A stretch of 64,000 nt of DNA from Collinsella sp. GTDB lineage: Bacteria > Actinomycetota > Coriobacteriia > Coriobacteriales > Coriobacteriaceae. The stretch covers positions 25,407 through 89,406 of the forward strand of contig JAHAAK010000005.1 of NCBI GenBank assembly GCA_018376905.1, read 5' to 3'. The translations under genes and the position numbers were made by a program. This document shows, in pieces, positions 43,164 through 51,435 of this stretch. How positions within the stretch are numbered: position 1 is the stretch's first letter; every line of letters begins with the position of its first letter. Below the pieces are notes generated by a model. That model was not told where the DNA came from and searched no databases. It was given only the letters and a program-made list of their open reading frames with translations.

Positions 43164-43195
43164 AAAAAAGGCCCGGGTGCCGTAGCATCCGGGCC
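43164..43195 (-). terminator. Strong intrinsic terminator after rplX
   Basis: GGCCCGGGTGC (43170-43180), loop CGTA, GCATCCGGGCC (43185-43195): an 11-bp stem followed on the minus strand by TTTTTT. It lies 30 bp beyond the rplX stop and closes the rplC-rplX ribosomal transcript. Confidence 0.9.
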
Positions 43196-43224
43196 TTTGC
43201 TAGCAACTTGATGTTGCGGGCAGC

Positions 43225-43530
43225 TTAGAACTTGTGGCCGCACTTCTTGCAGACGCGCAGCTTGTTCTTGCCGTCCTTCTCGTGACCGACGCGGGTAACC
43301 TTACCGCACTCGGGGCAAACGAGATTGACGTTGGAGGCGTCGATAGGAGCCTCCTGCGAAACGATGCCGCCCTGCTGGTTGGCAGCGTTGGGCTTGACGG
43401 CCTTCTTGACGACCGAAACGCCCTCGACAACGACCTTGTTCTCGGCGGGGAGAGCACGCAGGACAACGCCCTGCTTGCCGCGATCCTTACCAGAGAGAAC
43501 CTGGACCTTATCGCCCTTCTTGATATACAT
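43225..43530 (-). CDS. rplX: 50S ribosomal protein L24
   Basis: L24 (101 aa) starts assembly of the large subunit. It begins MYIKKGDKVQVLSGKDRGKQ, the KOW-motif start of the family. The C-terminus has a CPECG...CKKCG zinc-ribbon-like pair (CPECGKVTRVG, CKKCGHKF), seen in many L24 proteins. In most genomes rplE follows at once; here a terminator follows instead. Confidence 0.97.
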   Translation of the reverse strand: MYIKKGDKVQVLSGKDRGKQGVVLRALPAENKVVVEGVSVVKKAVKPNAANQQGGIVSQEAPIDASNVNLVCPECGKVTRVGHEKDGKNKLRVCKKCGHKF

Positions 43531-43543
43531 ATATCTCCCCTAA

Positions 43544-43912
43544 CTACAGGGTCTCGGGAGCGAGCGAGACGATCTTCATGTACTTCTTGTCACGAAGCTC
43601 GCGAGCGACAGGCCCGAAGATACGGGTGCCGACGGGCGAACCATCGTTGTTGATGACAACGCAGGCGTTCTCATCAAAGCGAATATAGGAGCCATCCTTG
43701 CGGCGGATCTCCTTAACGGTGCGAACGACGACGCAACGGACAACGTCCTTCTTCTTGACGTTGGCGCCAGGGGTAGCCTCCTGGACAGCACCGATGAACA
43801 CATCGCCGATGCCTGCATAACGACGCTTGGAACCGCCAAGCACCTTGATGCAGCGAATCTTGCGAGCGCCGGAGTTGTCGGCGACGTTCAGCATGGTTTG
43901 CATCTGAATCAT
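43544..43912 (-). CDS. rplN: 50S ribosomal protein L14
   Basis: L14 (122 aa). Diagnostic start MIQMQTMLNVADNSGARKIR and the segment RTVKEIRRKDGSYIRFDENA, ending with REL-DKKYMKIVSLAPE. Spaced 13 bases before rplX. A 118-nt gap separates it from rpsQ; no structure is evident there. Confidence 0.98.
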   Translation of the reverse strand: MIQMQTMLNVADNSGARKIRCIKVLGGSKRRYAGIGDVFIGAVQEATPGANVKKKDVVRCVVVRTVKEIRRKDGSYIRFDENACVVINNDGSPVGTRIFGPVARELRDKKYMKIVSLAPETL

Positions 43913-44030
43913 GGTAGATGTTCCTCCGAACTAAGAACCGAAGAGAGGTGCGCAGCCTTTACGCGGCCCGTGGTATGCAAGCCAGGCATACGCACATCTT
44001 CGGAAACGTACAAGTCGTAAGAGCGACTGC

Positions 44031-44291
44031 TTATTTAGCACGCTCGACGACCTCGATGAGGCGCCAACGCTTCATCTTGGACATAGGACGGGTCTCCATA
44101 ACGCGGACGGTATCGCCCACGCCAGCCGTGCACTCCTCGTCGTGAGCGTGCAGCTTCTTGGAGCTGGTCATCATCTTGCCGTACTTGGGGTGACGCTTGC
44201 GCTCGGTGATGGTGACAACAATGGTCTTGGCACCGGAGACGGAGGTAACGACACCCGTACGGACCTTACGCGAGTTACGCGAATCAGTCAT
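44031..44291 (-). CDS. rpsQ: 30S ribosomal protein S17
   Basis: S17 (86 aa), primary 16S rRNA binder of OB fold. Seen: RKVRTGVVTSVSGAKTIVVT and HAHDEECTAGVGDTVRVMET with RPMSKMKRWRL. Typical length. Located between rpmC and rplN in standard order. Confidence 0.97.
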   Translation of the reverse strand: MTDSRNSRKVRTGVVTSVSGAKTIVVTITERKRHPKYGKMMTSSKKLHAHDEECTAGVGDTVRVMETRPMSKMKRWRLIEVVERAK

Positions 44292-44307
44292 GTTCTCTCC
44301 TTAGGTC

Positions 44308-44523
44308 CTACTCGGCGACAGCGGACTTCTCCGCTGCGATCTCGCGGGCGCGCTGCTCCGTGAGGACGCGAGCGATGTCCTTCTTCACGGTGTTGACGCG
44401 AGCGGTGTTGTCCAGCTGGCTGGTGGCCATCTGGAAACGAAGGTTAAAGAGCTCGGCGCGCATTTCCTTCAGCTTCTCAACGAGCTGAGCGTCCGAGAGC
44501 TCACGAATCTCTGCGGGCTTCAT
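44308..44523 (-). CDS. rpmC: 50S ribosomal protein L29
   Basis: L29 (71 aa), near the exit tunnel where nascent-chain factors dock. It begins MKPAEIRELSDAQLVEKLKE and has the FNLRFQMATSQLDNTARVNT motif. Its ATG overlaps the rplP stop by one base. Confidence 0.97.
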   Translation of the reverse strand: MKPAEIRELSDAQLVEKLKEMRAELFNLRFQMATSQLDNTARVNTVKKDIARVLTEQRAREIAAEKSAVAE

Positions 44524-45026
44524 TAGTTCTCCTCCTTGGCGGCGGCGGCGTCCTCAGCAGCCCACTTGGCCTCGAGAGCGGCCTCCTCAGCCATCTCCTT
44601 CTCGATGCGCTGCTCAGCGTTCTTAGCAGCAACAATCTTGGTCTTGATGGGGAGCTTGTGCTGCGCAAGACGCAGAGCCTCGCGAGCGACCTCCTCGGGA
44701 ACACCCTTGACCTCGAACATGATGCGGCCGGGCTTGACGACGGCCACCCACTCCTCGGGGTTACCCTTACCAGAACCCATGCGAGTCTCGGCAGGCTTCT
44801 TGGTGATGGGCTTATCGGGGAAGATCGTGATGTAGACACGACCGCCACGCTTCATGTAGCGGGTCATGGCAATACGAGCGGCCTCGATCTGACGGTTGGT
44901 GATCCAATGGGCCTCGAGAGCCTGGATACCAAACTCGCCGAAATGCAGCTCGGTATTACCCTTGGCCTGGCCCTTCATGGAGCCACGCTGCACCTTGCGG
45001 TGAAGAATACGCTTAGGGGCAAGCAC
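44523..45026 (-). CDS. rplP: 50S ribosomal protein L16 with C-terminal extension
   Basis: L16 (167 aa) organises the A-site side of the large subunit. The core is clear: MLAPKRILHRKVQRGSMKGQ, the MTRYMKRGGRVYITIFPDKP segment and GSGKGNPEEWVAVVKPGRIM. Bacterial L16 is usually 136-145 aa; here the last ~28 residues form a Glu/Ala-rich helix (IEKEMAEEAALEAKWAAEDA), an extension common in Actinobacteria-type proteins but worth noting. Overlaps the rpsC stop by one base. Confidence 0.97.
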   Translation of the reverse strand: MLAPKRILHRKVQRGSMKGQAKGNTELHFGEFGIQALEAHWITNRQIEAARIAMTRYMKRGGRVYITIFPDKPITKKPAETRMGSGKGNPEEWVAVVKPGRIMFEVKGVPEEVAREALRLAQHKLPIKTKIVAAKNAEQRIEKEMAEEAALEAKWAAEDAAAAKEEN

Positions 45027-45736
45027 TACTGACCCCTCCTCTCGGAGTTACGACGACGAGGACGGGAAGAGCCCTCGAGTGCAGGGTTGGGAACAGGCTG
45101 GCCCGGGAGCTTCTCGCCCAGGTAAATCCAGACCTTCACGCCGCAAGCGCCCATGGTGGTGCTGGCGACAGCCGTGCCGTAGTCAATCTTGGCACGGAGG
45201 GTGTGCAGAGGCACGCGACCCTCGCGGTACCACTCACGACGGCCCATCTCGGCACCGCCGAGACGACCGGAGCACTGGATACGGATGCCCTTAGCGCCGG
45301 CCTTGCGGGCGGACTGGACAGCCTTGCGCATAGCGCGACGGAAGGCAACGCGGCCCTCGAGCTGCTCGGCGATAGACTGAGCAACGAGGTTGGCGTCGAG
45401 CTCGGGGCGCTTGATCTCGACAACGTCGACGGAGAGCTGGCCCTTGGAGACGCCAGCGACCTTCTCGAGCTCGGTACGGAGGGTATCGATCTCGGCACCC
45501 TTCTTACCGATGACAACGCCGGGGCGAGCAGTGAGGATGATGACCTTCACCTTGTCGCCAGCGCGCTCGATCTCGACGCGGGAGACAGCTGCGCGGGAAA
45601 GACGCTTCTCGAGGTACTTACGAATCTCGAGATCGTTACCGAGGGTCTTAGCGTAATCCTTCTCTGCGAACCAGCGGGAGCGCCAGTTCTCGGTGATGCC
45701 AAGACGGAAGCCGGTGGGGTAGACTTTCTGACCCAT
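45026..45736 (-). CDS. rpsC: 30S ribosomal protein S3
   Basis: S3 (236 aa) lines the mRNA entry channel. Start MGQKVYPTGFRLGITENWRS; KH-type domain with VVIGKKGAEIDTLRTELEKV (~75-94); C-terminal S3 domain GIRIQCSGRLGGAEMGRREW. Gap of 6 bases to rplV. Confidence 0.98.
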   Translation of the reverse strand: MGQKVYPTGFRLGITENWRSRWFAEKDYAKTLGNDLEIRKYLEKRLSRAAVSRVEIERAGDKVKVIILTARPGVVIGKKGAEIDTLRTELEKVAGVSKGQLSVDVVEIKRPELDANLVAQSIAEQLEGRVAFRRAMRKAVQSARKAGAKGIRIQCSGRLGGAEMGRREWYREGRVPLHTLRAKIDYGTAVASTTMGACGVKVWIYLGEKLPGQPVPNPALEGSSRPRRRNSERRGQ

Positions 45737-45742
45737 ACAGCT

Positions 45743-46114
45743 TTACGCCTCCTTTCGAGGAGCAACGACGACGGTGATGTGGGAAGTACGCTTCAGAATG
45801 CGAGAAGCGGAACCCTTGGCGCGGGGACGGATGCGCTTAAGCGTCGGACCCTCGTCAACATAGGCAGCGGCGACAACCAGGTTGTCGGCACGCAGACCGT
45901 TGTTGTTCTCGGCGTTCGCAACGGCGGAACGGAGAACCTTCTCGACATCCACGGCGACGGCGCGGTCGCAGAAGTGGAGGATGTCGAAGGCCTGAGCGAC
46001 AGGCTTGCGGCGGATCAGATCGACCACCAGGCGGGCCTTGCTGGGGGAAACACGCACGTACTTAGCGACGGCGCGAACCTCGGTGGCCTCAGTTTCAATA
46101 GACTTAGTTGCCAT
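45743..46114 (-). CDS. rplV: 50S ribosomal protein L22
   Basis: L22 (123 aa) reaches into the exit tunnel. Seen: AKYVRVSPSKARLVVDLIRR (~17-36) and the loop region LKRIRPRAKGSASRILKRTS with HITVVV at the end. Standard length and order. Confidence 0.98.
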   Translation of the reverse strand: MATKSIETEATEVRAVAKYVRVSPSKARLVVDLIRRKPVAQAFDILHFCDRAVAVDVEKVLRSAVANAENNNGLRADNLVVAAAYVDEGPTLKRIRPRAKGSASRILKRTSHITVVVAPRKEA

Positions 46115-46128
46115 TTACGGTTAACCCC

Positions 46129-46389
46129 CTATTTGGCCTTGTGGCCACGGAACGTACGAGTCGGCGCGAACTCGCCGAGCTTGTGACCAACCATGGACTC
46201 GGTAACATACACGGGCACATGCTTGCGGCCGTCGTGGACGGCGATGGTGTGACCAACCATCTCGGGGAAGATGGTGGACGCGCGGGACCAGGTCTTCACG
46301 ACGTCCTTCTTGCCAGCCTCGTTCATCGCGGTGATACGCGAGAGAAGGCGAGTCTCCACGAACGGGCCCTTTTTGAGACTTCTGCTCAT
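46129..46389 (-). CDS. rpsS: 30S ribosomal protein S19
   Basis: S19 (86 aa). Start MSRSLKKGPFVETRLLSRIT and the C-terminal HNGRKHVPVYV-like DGRKHVPVYVTESMVGHKLG, GEFAPTRTFRGH. Full length. It follows rplB with a 32-nt gap. Confidence 0.98.
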   Translation of the reverse strand: MSRSLKKGPFVETRLLSRITAMNEAGKKDVVKTWSRASTIFPEMVGHTIAVHDGRKHVPVYVTESMVGHKLGEFAPTRTFRGHKAK

Positions 46390-46421
46390 AAGTGCTTTCT
46401 CCTAAAACTCGGTATCCGAAA

Positions 46422-47252
46422 TTACTTCTTACGGCGACGAATGATGTGCTGGTTCGAGACCTTCTTCTTCTTGCGCGTACGAAGGCCCTTCGTCGGCTTA
46501 CCCCAGGGGGTAACGGAGGGACGACCAGAGGTGTGGTTCTTGCCCTCGCCACCGCCGTGCGGGTGGTCGACAGGGTTCATGACGGTACCGCGGACGGTCG
46601 GGCGCACGTTCATGTGACGCTTACGGCCGGCCTTGCCGATGACGATGTTGGAGTGATCGGCGTTGCCGACCTCACCGACGGTGGCGCGGCAGGTAACGAG
46701 GATGCGGCGCATCTCGGAGGAAGGCATACGGACGATAGCGTACTTGCCCTCCTTACCCATCAGCTGGCAGGAGTTACCGGCGGAACGGGCGATAGCAGCG
46801 CCCTTGCCCGGCTGGAACTCGACGGCGTGGATGAGCGTACCGACGGGAATGTCGGCGAGGGGCAGAGCGTTGCCCGGCTTGATGTCGGCGTCAGAACCGG
46901 ACATGATGGTCTGACCGACCTCGAGGCCCTTGGGGGCCAGGATGTAGCGCTTCTCACCGTCAGCGTAGTGCAGCAGAGCGATGCGAGCGGAACGGTTCGG
47001 ATCGTACTCGATCGTGGCAACCTTGGCGGGCACGCCGTCCTTGTTGCGCTTGAAGTCGATCACGCGGTAACGACGCTTCACGCCGCCGCCCTGGTGGCGG
47101 GTGGTGATGCGGCCGTTGTTGTTACGACCGGCCTTCTTGGGCAGGGGCTCGAGAAGAGACTTCTCGGGCTTGGTGCAGGTGATCTCGGAGAAATCGGAGA
47201 TCGTCTGCCAACGCCTACCAGCGGAGGTCGGCTTAAGGTGCTTTACAGCCAT
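46422..47252 (-). CDS. rplB: 50S ribosomal protein L2
   Basis: L2 (276 aa) is needed for peptidyl transferase activity. Start MAVKHLKPTSAGRRWQTISD at 47252 with GAAAGGG leader; the longer frame upstream is not conserved. Seen: PKKAGRNNNGRITTRHQGGG, and the C-terminal GVAMNPVDHPHGGGEG-like VMNPVDHPHGGGEGKNHTSG with the key histidine. A 179-nt structured gap precedes it, which is unusual inside this operon. Confidence 0.98.
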   Translation of the reverse strand: MAVKHLKPTSAGRRWQTISDFSEITCTKPEKSLLEPLPKKAGRNNNGRITTRHQGGGVKRRYRVIDFKRNKDGVPAKVATIEYDPNRSARIALLHYADGEKRYILAPKGLEVGQTIMSGSDADIKPGNALPLADIPVGTLIHAVEFQPGKGAAIARSAGNSCQLMGKEGKYAIVRMPSSEMRRILVTCRATVGEVGNADHSNIVIGKAGRKRHMNVRPTVRGTVMNPVDHPHGGGEGKNHTSGRPSVTPWGKPTKGLRTRKKKKVSNQHIIRRRKK

Positions 47253-47431
47253 TACAATCCCTTTCAATAGGAATCCGTTAGCCATCGCAGACAGGGATTC
47301 GAGGTTCTGCCTCGGGTGCGATGACACCGGACGTATACACGGTTCCGGGCGTGTCCATTTTATACGCCCAAAACCTTGAGCTCTCGCCTCCCCTATTTGG
47401 GAGGCATGAGCTCACTCAACAGCAGCGAGTC
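47253..47431 (-). promoter_or_regulatory. Structured leader of rplB inside the S10 operon
   Basis: The rplW-rplB gap is 179 nt. It contains GCCTCCC / GGGAGGC (near 47386-47404), a nested stem CATCGCA / TGCGATG (47283-47289 with 47317-47323) enclosing CGAGG / CCTCG, and a 26-nt element (47333-47358, beginning GTATACACGG on the plus strand) that recurs upstream of rplC. The element ends in TATAC on the minus strand, so it may be a promoter core, or an RNA stem (ACACG / CGTGT). Either would allow separate control of rplB and later genes. Confidence 0.5.
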
Positions 47432-47719
47432 TTAGGCCTGGTTGCCAAAGACCTCGATGGTGTCGCCCTCGGCCAGCGTGACGATGGCCTTCTTCCAAGA
47501 ACGGGTCTTGCCGGCGACATAGCGCACGCGCTTGGTCTTGGGCTTGACCGTCAGGGTGTTCACGCGAACGACCTTGACGCCGAAGATCTCCTCGACAGCG
47601 TCCTTGATCTGATACTTGTTAGCATCCTTGGCGACCTCGAACGTGTACTTGTTCAGCTCCATGCCGGAGAAGGAACGCTCGGACACGATCGGACGGATGA
47701 TGATCTCGTGGGCGGTCAT
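47432..47719 (-). CDS. rplW: 50S ribosomal protein L23
   Basis: L23 (95 aa), docking site for trigger factor and SRP at the exit tunnel. Seen: EIIIRPIVSERSFSGMELNK (~5-24), FEVAKDANKYQIKDAVEEIF and VKPKTKRVRYVAGKTRSWKK. The start abuts the rplD stop. Confidence 0.97.
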   Translation of the reverse strand: MTAHEIIIRPIVSERSFSGMELNKYTFEVAKDANKYQIKDAVEEIFGVKVVRVNTLTVKPKTKRVRYVAGKTRSWKKAIVTLAEGDTIEVFGNQA

Positions 47720-48346
47720 TTATGCAAGCACCTCCCCGAAGTGAGCGGCGATGTCGGCGGGCATCAGCACAGCGTTGTTGTTGACGAGATCGTAGGTGTT
47801 GGCCTCGTCAGCGGTGATGATGAACGTCTTGGGAATGTTGCGGAACGACAGGTAGGCGTTGACGTCCTCATCGCGAACGATGATGGTCAGACGCTTGCCC
47901 TCAAGACCGAGAGCCTTGAGCATGGCGACGGCAGCCTTGGTGGAAGGCTTCTCGAAGCCGTAGTCGTCGACGAGCACGAGCTCGCAATCGGCCAGCTTGG
48001 CGGACAGCGCGGAGCGCATAGCCAGCTTGACCTCCTTGTTGTTCATACGCTTAGCGTAGGAACGGGGCTTGGGGGCGAAGACAACGCCACCGTGACGCCA
48101 CTGGGCAGCACGGATGGAACCCTGGCGGGCACGGCCGGTGCCCTTCTGACGCCAAGGCTTCTTGCCGCCACCGGAAACCTCAGAGCGACCCTTAGCAGAC
48201 TGGGTGCCCTGACGCCAAGAGGCCATCTGGCACTTGACGATGTGGTGCATAACGTGGATGTTCGGCTCGATGCCGTACACCTCAGCGGCGAGCTCGGCCT
48301 CGGCGACCTTCTTGCCCTCGCTGTTCTTTACTTCAAACTTTGCCAT
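47720..48346 (-). CDS. rplD: 50S ribosomal protein L4
   Basis: L4 (208 aa) lines the exit tunnel; in Escherichia coli it also represses the S10 operon through its leader. Seen: HHIVKCQMASWRQGTQSAKG (~36-55), RSEVSGGGKKPWRQKGTGRA and RQGSIRAAQWRHGGVVFAPK. The long conserved loop is intact. Confidence 0.98.
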   Translation of the reverse strand: MAKFEVKNSEGKKVAEAELAAEVYGIEPNIHVMHHIVKCQMASWRQGTQSAKGRSEVSGGGKKPWRQKGTGRARQGSIRAAQWRHGGVVFAPKPRSYAKRMNNKEVKLAMRSALSAKLADCELVLVDDYGFEKPSTKAAVAMLKALGLEGKRLTIIVRDEDVNAYLSFRNIPKTFIITADEANTYDLVNNNAVLMPADIAAHFGEVLA

Positions 48347-48392
48347 TTAAGTGTTCTCCTTGGTATGACGCTGGGCTAAATGGGCTGGGCCC

Positions 48393-49013
48393 TTAGGCCA
48401 TACGGATGGCGACGAGACCATTCTTGGCACCCGGGACAGCGCCCTTGACCAAGATGAGGTTCTGCTCGGCATCGATGCGGACAACGGAAAGGTTCTTGAC
48501 GGTAACGCGCTCGTTACCCATGTGACCGGCCATCTTGACGCCCTTGAGGACGCGCGCAGGATAGGCGCACTGACCGATAGAACCGGGGTGACGCTGGAAG
48601 TGAGAACCATGCGTCATAGGACCGCGGCGCTGACCCCAGCGCTTGATGCGACCCTGGAAGCCCTTACCCTTGGAGGTACCGATGACGTCGACCTTCTCGA
48701 CATCAGCGAAATCAGCGACGGTGACGACCTCGCCGACCTTGTGCTCCTCGCCGTTCTCGACGCGGACCTCACGAAGGAAGCGAACAGGCTCGACGCCAGC
48801 CTTGGCGAAGTGACCAGCCATGGGCTTGTTCACGTTCTTGGCCTTGATGTCGCCGAAACCGATCTGGACGGCGTCATAGCCGTCGGTTGCCTGAGTTTTA
48901 ACCTGCGAGACAGCGCAGGGGCCAGCCTGGATGACCGTGACGGGAACGACGTTGTCGTCCTCGTCCCAAACCTGGGTCATGCCAATCTTGCGGCCGAGAA
49001 TCATGCTGATCAA
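48393..49013 (-). CDS. rplC: 50S ribosomal protein L3
   Basis: L3 (206 aa) is an early assembly protein near the peptidyl transferase centre. Start MISMILGRKIGMTQVWDEDD; core motif KGKGFQGRIKRWGQRRGPMT (~115-134) and HFQRHPGSIGQCAYPARVLK. Normally preceded by rpsJ; here it is first in its block. Confidence 0.98.
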   Translation of the reverse strand: MISMILGRKIGMTQVWDEDDNVVPVTVIQAGPCAVSQVKTQATDGYDAVQIGFGDIKAKNVNKPMAGHFAKAGVEPVRFLREVRVENGEEHKVGEVVTVADFADVEKVDVIGTSKGKGFQGRIKRWGQRRGPMTHGSHFQRHPGSIGQCAYPARVLKGVKMAGHMGNERVTVKNLSVVRIDAEQNLILVKGAVPGAKNGLVAIRMA

Positions 49014-49272
49014 GATATGATCCCAACTCTCGCGTGGTCTTGGGACAATGCGTACACCACCGAGCGTACGCCCCTAGAGGACCACTACTTACACGACGTG
49101 CTCCCCAGCCTTGTATAGCGTCCGGACTACCTGACAACCCTATTAAGCAGGCATTTTGTCCAGCCAGAATACTCCCCTGGTTTCACACAGCTGTTTAGTA
49201 TACACGGCTGCGGGCGTATCCATCGAGATTCATATTTCACTCACATTGTTTACGCAGGTAAAGTGCGTGGAT
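49014..49272 (-). promoter_or_regulatory. rplC leader with stems and the shared 26-nt element
   Basis: About 180 nt upstream of rplC (49198-49223) is the 26-nt element shared with the rplB leader (23 of 26 identical). On the minus strand it ends GTGTATACT, a possible -10 TATACT, though no good -35 is spaced correctly. Between it and rplC are stems GCGTAC / GTACGC (49050-49071) and TCCCAA / TTGGGA (near 49020-49044). The region likely carries the promoter and leader of the detached S10 block. Confidence 0.5.
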
Positions 49273-49427
49273 GTCTCCTGGGCACGGCGGAGGGTCGGAG
49301 AAATATATTAAGGTCCCTGCTCTACAGTCCTGCGCAAGACGGAGAGCACATTAAGTGCTCTCCTTTGCGTGCGGAACTCGCGATGACCTTAATATATTTC
49401 TCCGACCCTCCGCCGTGCTCGGGAGAC
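49273..49427. repeat. 155-bp foldback element (43-bp terminal inverted repeats)
   Basis: Arms 49273-49315 and 49385-49427 are inverted repeats identical at 41 of 43 positions (outer end GTCTCC, inner end ATATATTAAGGTC). The 69-nt centre has its own perfect hairpin GGAGAGCAC-ATTAA-GTGCTCTCC (49341-49363). No flanking target-site duplication is evident. It could be a MITE-like non-autonomous element or a highly structured RNA. It lies between the histidine phosphatase gene and the rplC leader. Confidence 0.9.
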
Positions 49428-49462
49428 GACACGTTAATGTCTGCTAAACCTTGCTCGCTCAG

Positions 49463-50089
49463 CTAAATACTTTGTTGGGGATCCACTATTTGCTGCAAGG
49501 TGAACTTGCATTGGGGCCTGTCGCCTTCTGCTTGTGTCTTTTCCTCTTTAAAATCGAAAATCATGATGGCGCAGTTGGGGAGTTTGGTTGGGAGTTTGAA
49601 GTCTGCTGGGGCAGCGGCTTTTATGAATTGGCGGCTGGCGCTGCCGTGGCTTACTGCTAGTAGGGTTTTGGTGTCCTTGGCGCTTATGAGATTGGTGAGG
49701 GTTTCTACCATGCGCGCTTGTAGGGCCCGGCTTCCTTCTCCTCCAAAGGGGACTAGGTCCTCGCCGGGGTCCCAGACGTCGGTGGGCAGGGCGTCGTGGG
49801 GGCCTTCTTCGAAGGTGCCGTAGCTGCGCTCGATGATGCCTTCGCAGGGCTCGACTGCTACATCCGGACCGAGGAGTTCGCATGCGACGAGACTTGCCGT
49901 GTCCATGGCTCGGCCTAAGGGCGATGAGACCACTTTGTCGGGGACGACGCCATGGACCTTGAGCCATGCGGCGGCTGTCTGCGCCTGTTGACGACCCAAA
50001 TTGGTGAGCGGTGAATCGCAGCGACCCTGGACGAGTTTTTTGACGTTGAATTCCGTCTGGCCGTGGCGGAGCAGATACAGCTTCTTCAT
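49463..50089 (-). CDS. Histidine phosphatase (phosphoglycerate mutase-like)
   Basis: 208-aa member of the histidine phosphatase branch 1. The catalytic RHG triad lies in LYLLRHGQTEFNVKKLVQGR (~4-23), with a second histidine in LLAVSHGSASRQF (~143-155) and a central Glu/Arg region ERSYGTFEEGP. Substrates in this family range from sugar phosphates to nucleotides; none can be named. It is 39 bases downstream of the cation diffusion facilitator gene. Confidence 0.88.
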   Translation of the reverse strand: MKKLYLLRHGQTEFNVKKLVQGRCDSPLTNLGRQQAQTAAAWLKVHGVVPDKVVSSPLGRAMDTASLVACELLGPDVAVEPCEGIIERSYGTFEEGPHDALPTDVWDPGEDLVPFGGEGSRALQARMVETLTNLISAKDTKTLLAVSHGSASRQFIKAAAPADFKLPTKLPNCAIMIFDFKEEKTQAEGDRPQCKFTLQQIVDPQQSI

Positions 50090-50128
50090 AGTCTCCCCTT
50101 CTGTATAACTTGCTTTGCCGGCACAGCC

Positions 50129-51289
50129 CTACTCGTGGGTATGCCCTACGTAGTCTTCGTCGATCGTAATCTTTGCAATCGACTTGGGATATTCCGATTC
50201 GACCCGTTGTGCCAGCGCGTGTTTTAAGTCTTCGGCACTCATCTGCAGGTCCGAGGGTCGCACGCAGTCAAAGATCACATTGGTGTGCGTGGGGCCCGGC
50301 ACGCAACGCAAATCGTGAATCGAAAGGCGTCTATCGATCTCCTGGGCCATAGCGTTGATGCACAGGCGCATGCTCGCCACATTTGAATCGTCGGTCACGA
50401 TGGGATCGTAATGGAGCGTGACGATCATGCCGTCCTCGTCCCTAAACGACTGCTCGATATTATCGAGCGTGTCGTGGCTTTCCAGCGGGCTGGCCTCGGC
50501 CGCCATCTCGGCGTGCGCACTTGCAAACTTCCTGCCCGGGCCGTAGTCGTGAACCATCAAATCGTGAACGCCCAAAACGCCGGGATAGCTCATGATCTTG
50601 TCTCGAATGTGCTTGACCAGCTTAGGATCGGGTGACTGGCCCAAAAGCGGGCTCACCGTATCTTGAATAAGTTCAAGGCCGCTCCAGCCAATATAGGCGC
50701 CAACGGCAAGGCCAACCCATGCGTCAAGATTGATGTGCGTCACCTGCGAAACAATCGCACATGCCAGCACGGCGCCTGTGGCAAGGACATCGTTCTTGGA
50801 ATCCTGCGCGGTCGCATGCAGCGTCTCGGACTCAATGCGATCGCCGAGCTTTTGGTTGAGGGCCGCCATCCAGAGCTTTACGACCATCGAAAGCACTAGA
50901 ACTGCCACCAGGGCAAGCGAGAACTCGACAGGTTCGGGGTGGATGATGCGCTCAACCGAGGACTTCACCAGCTCAACGCCGATCAGCAGCACGAGCGCCG
51001 CCACGACCAGACCCGAGAGATACTCGTAGCGGCCATGTCCGTAAGGATGCTCGGGGTCCGCCGGCTTGCTCGCCAGCTTAAAGCCCAGCACGCTCACGAT
51101 ATTCGAGCTGGCATCGGACAGGTTGTTCATGGCATCCGCCACAATCGAAACCGATCCCGACAGCACACCAATTGCGCCCTTCGCAGCACAAAGCGCAACA
51201 TTAGCGAGAATACACACCATGCCCGTCAACGTGCCCACGCGCGCACGGTCGCCCTGCGCACGACGAACGATCCACTCGACCATCTTCAT
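50129..51289 (-). CDS. Cation diffusion facilitator transporter
   Basis: 386-aa CDF-family exporter (Zn/Mn/Fe-type). About six membrane helices lie in residues ~15-215; the metal site is formed by DAMNNLSDASSN (~53-64) and HATAQDSKND (~157-166, HxxxD). A long cytoplasmic C-terminal domain (~220-386) with GVLGVHDLMVHDYGPGRKFA follows. Metal specificity cannot be read with confidence. Confidence 0.9.
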   Translation of the reverse strand: MKMVEWIVRRAQGDRARVGTLTGMVCILANVALCAAKGAIGVLSGSVSIVADAMNNLSDASSNIVSVLGFKLASKPADPEHPYGHGRYEYLSGLVVAALVLLIGVELVKSSVERIIHPEPVEFSLALVAVLVLSMVVKLWMAALNQKLGDRIESETLHATAQDSKNDVLATGAVLACAIVSQVTHINLDAWVGLAVGAYIGWSGLELIQDTVSPLLGQSPDPKLVKHIRDKIMSYPGVLGVHDLMVHDYGPGRKFASAHAEMAAEASPLESHDTLDNIEQSFRDEDGMIVTLHYDPIVTDDSNVASMRLCINAMAQEIDRRLSIHDLRCVPGPTHTNVIFDCVRPSDLQMSAEDLKHALAQRVESEYPKSIAKITIDEDYVGHTHE

Positions 51290-51364
51290 CAGCCCCCACG
51301 GTACTGCCTATATATATCTATTGCTTGACCGGATTGTAGTGTAGCCACTTTGTCCCACAGATAC

Positions 51365-51397
51365 AAAAAGGCCGCGACCCACACGGGCCATGGCCTT
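51365..51397 (-). terminator. Intrinsic terminator after the PTS gene
   Basis: AAGGCC (51368) and GGCCTT (51392-51397) with inner CCC/GGG pairing form a stem followed by TTTTTG on the minus strand, 40-70 bp past the EIIC stop. Confidence 0.7.
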
Positions 51398-51435
51398 GGA
51401 GCATGGCAAAGGAATCGTCCTTGTGTCGCACAGGT

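Noticed and set aside
49273..49427. Simple transcription terminator for the genes around rplC
   Set aside because: Arms of 43 bp with a 69-nt centre and no T-run are unlike an intrinsic terminator.
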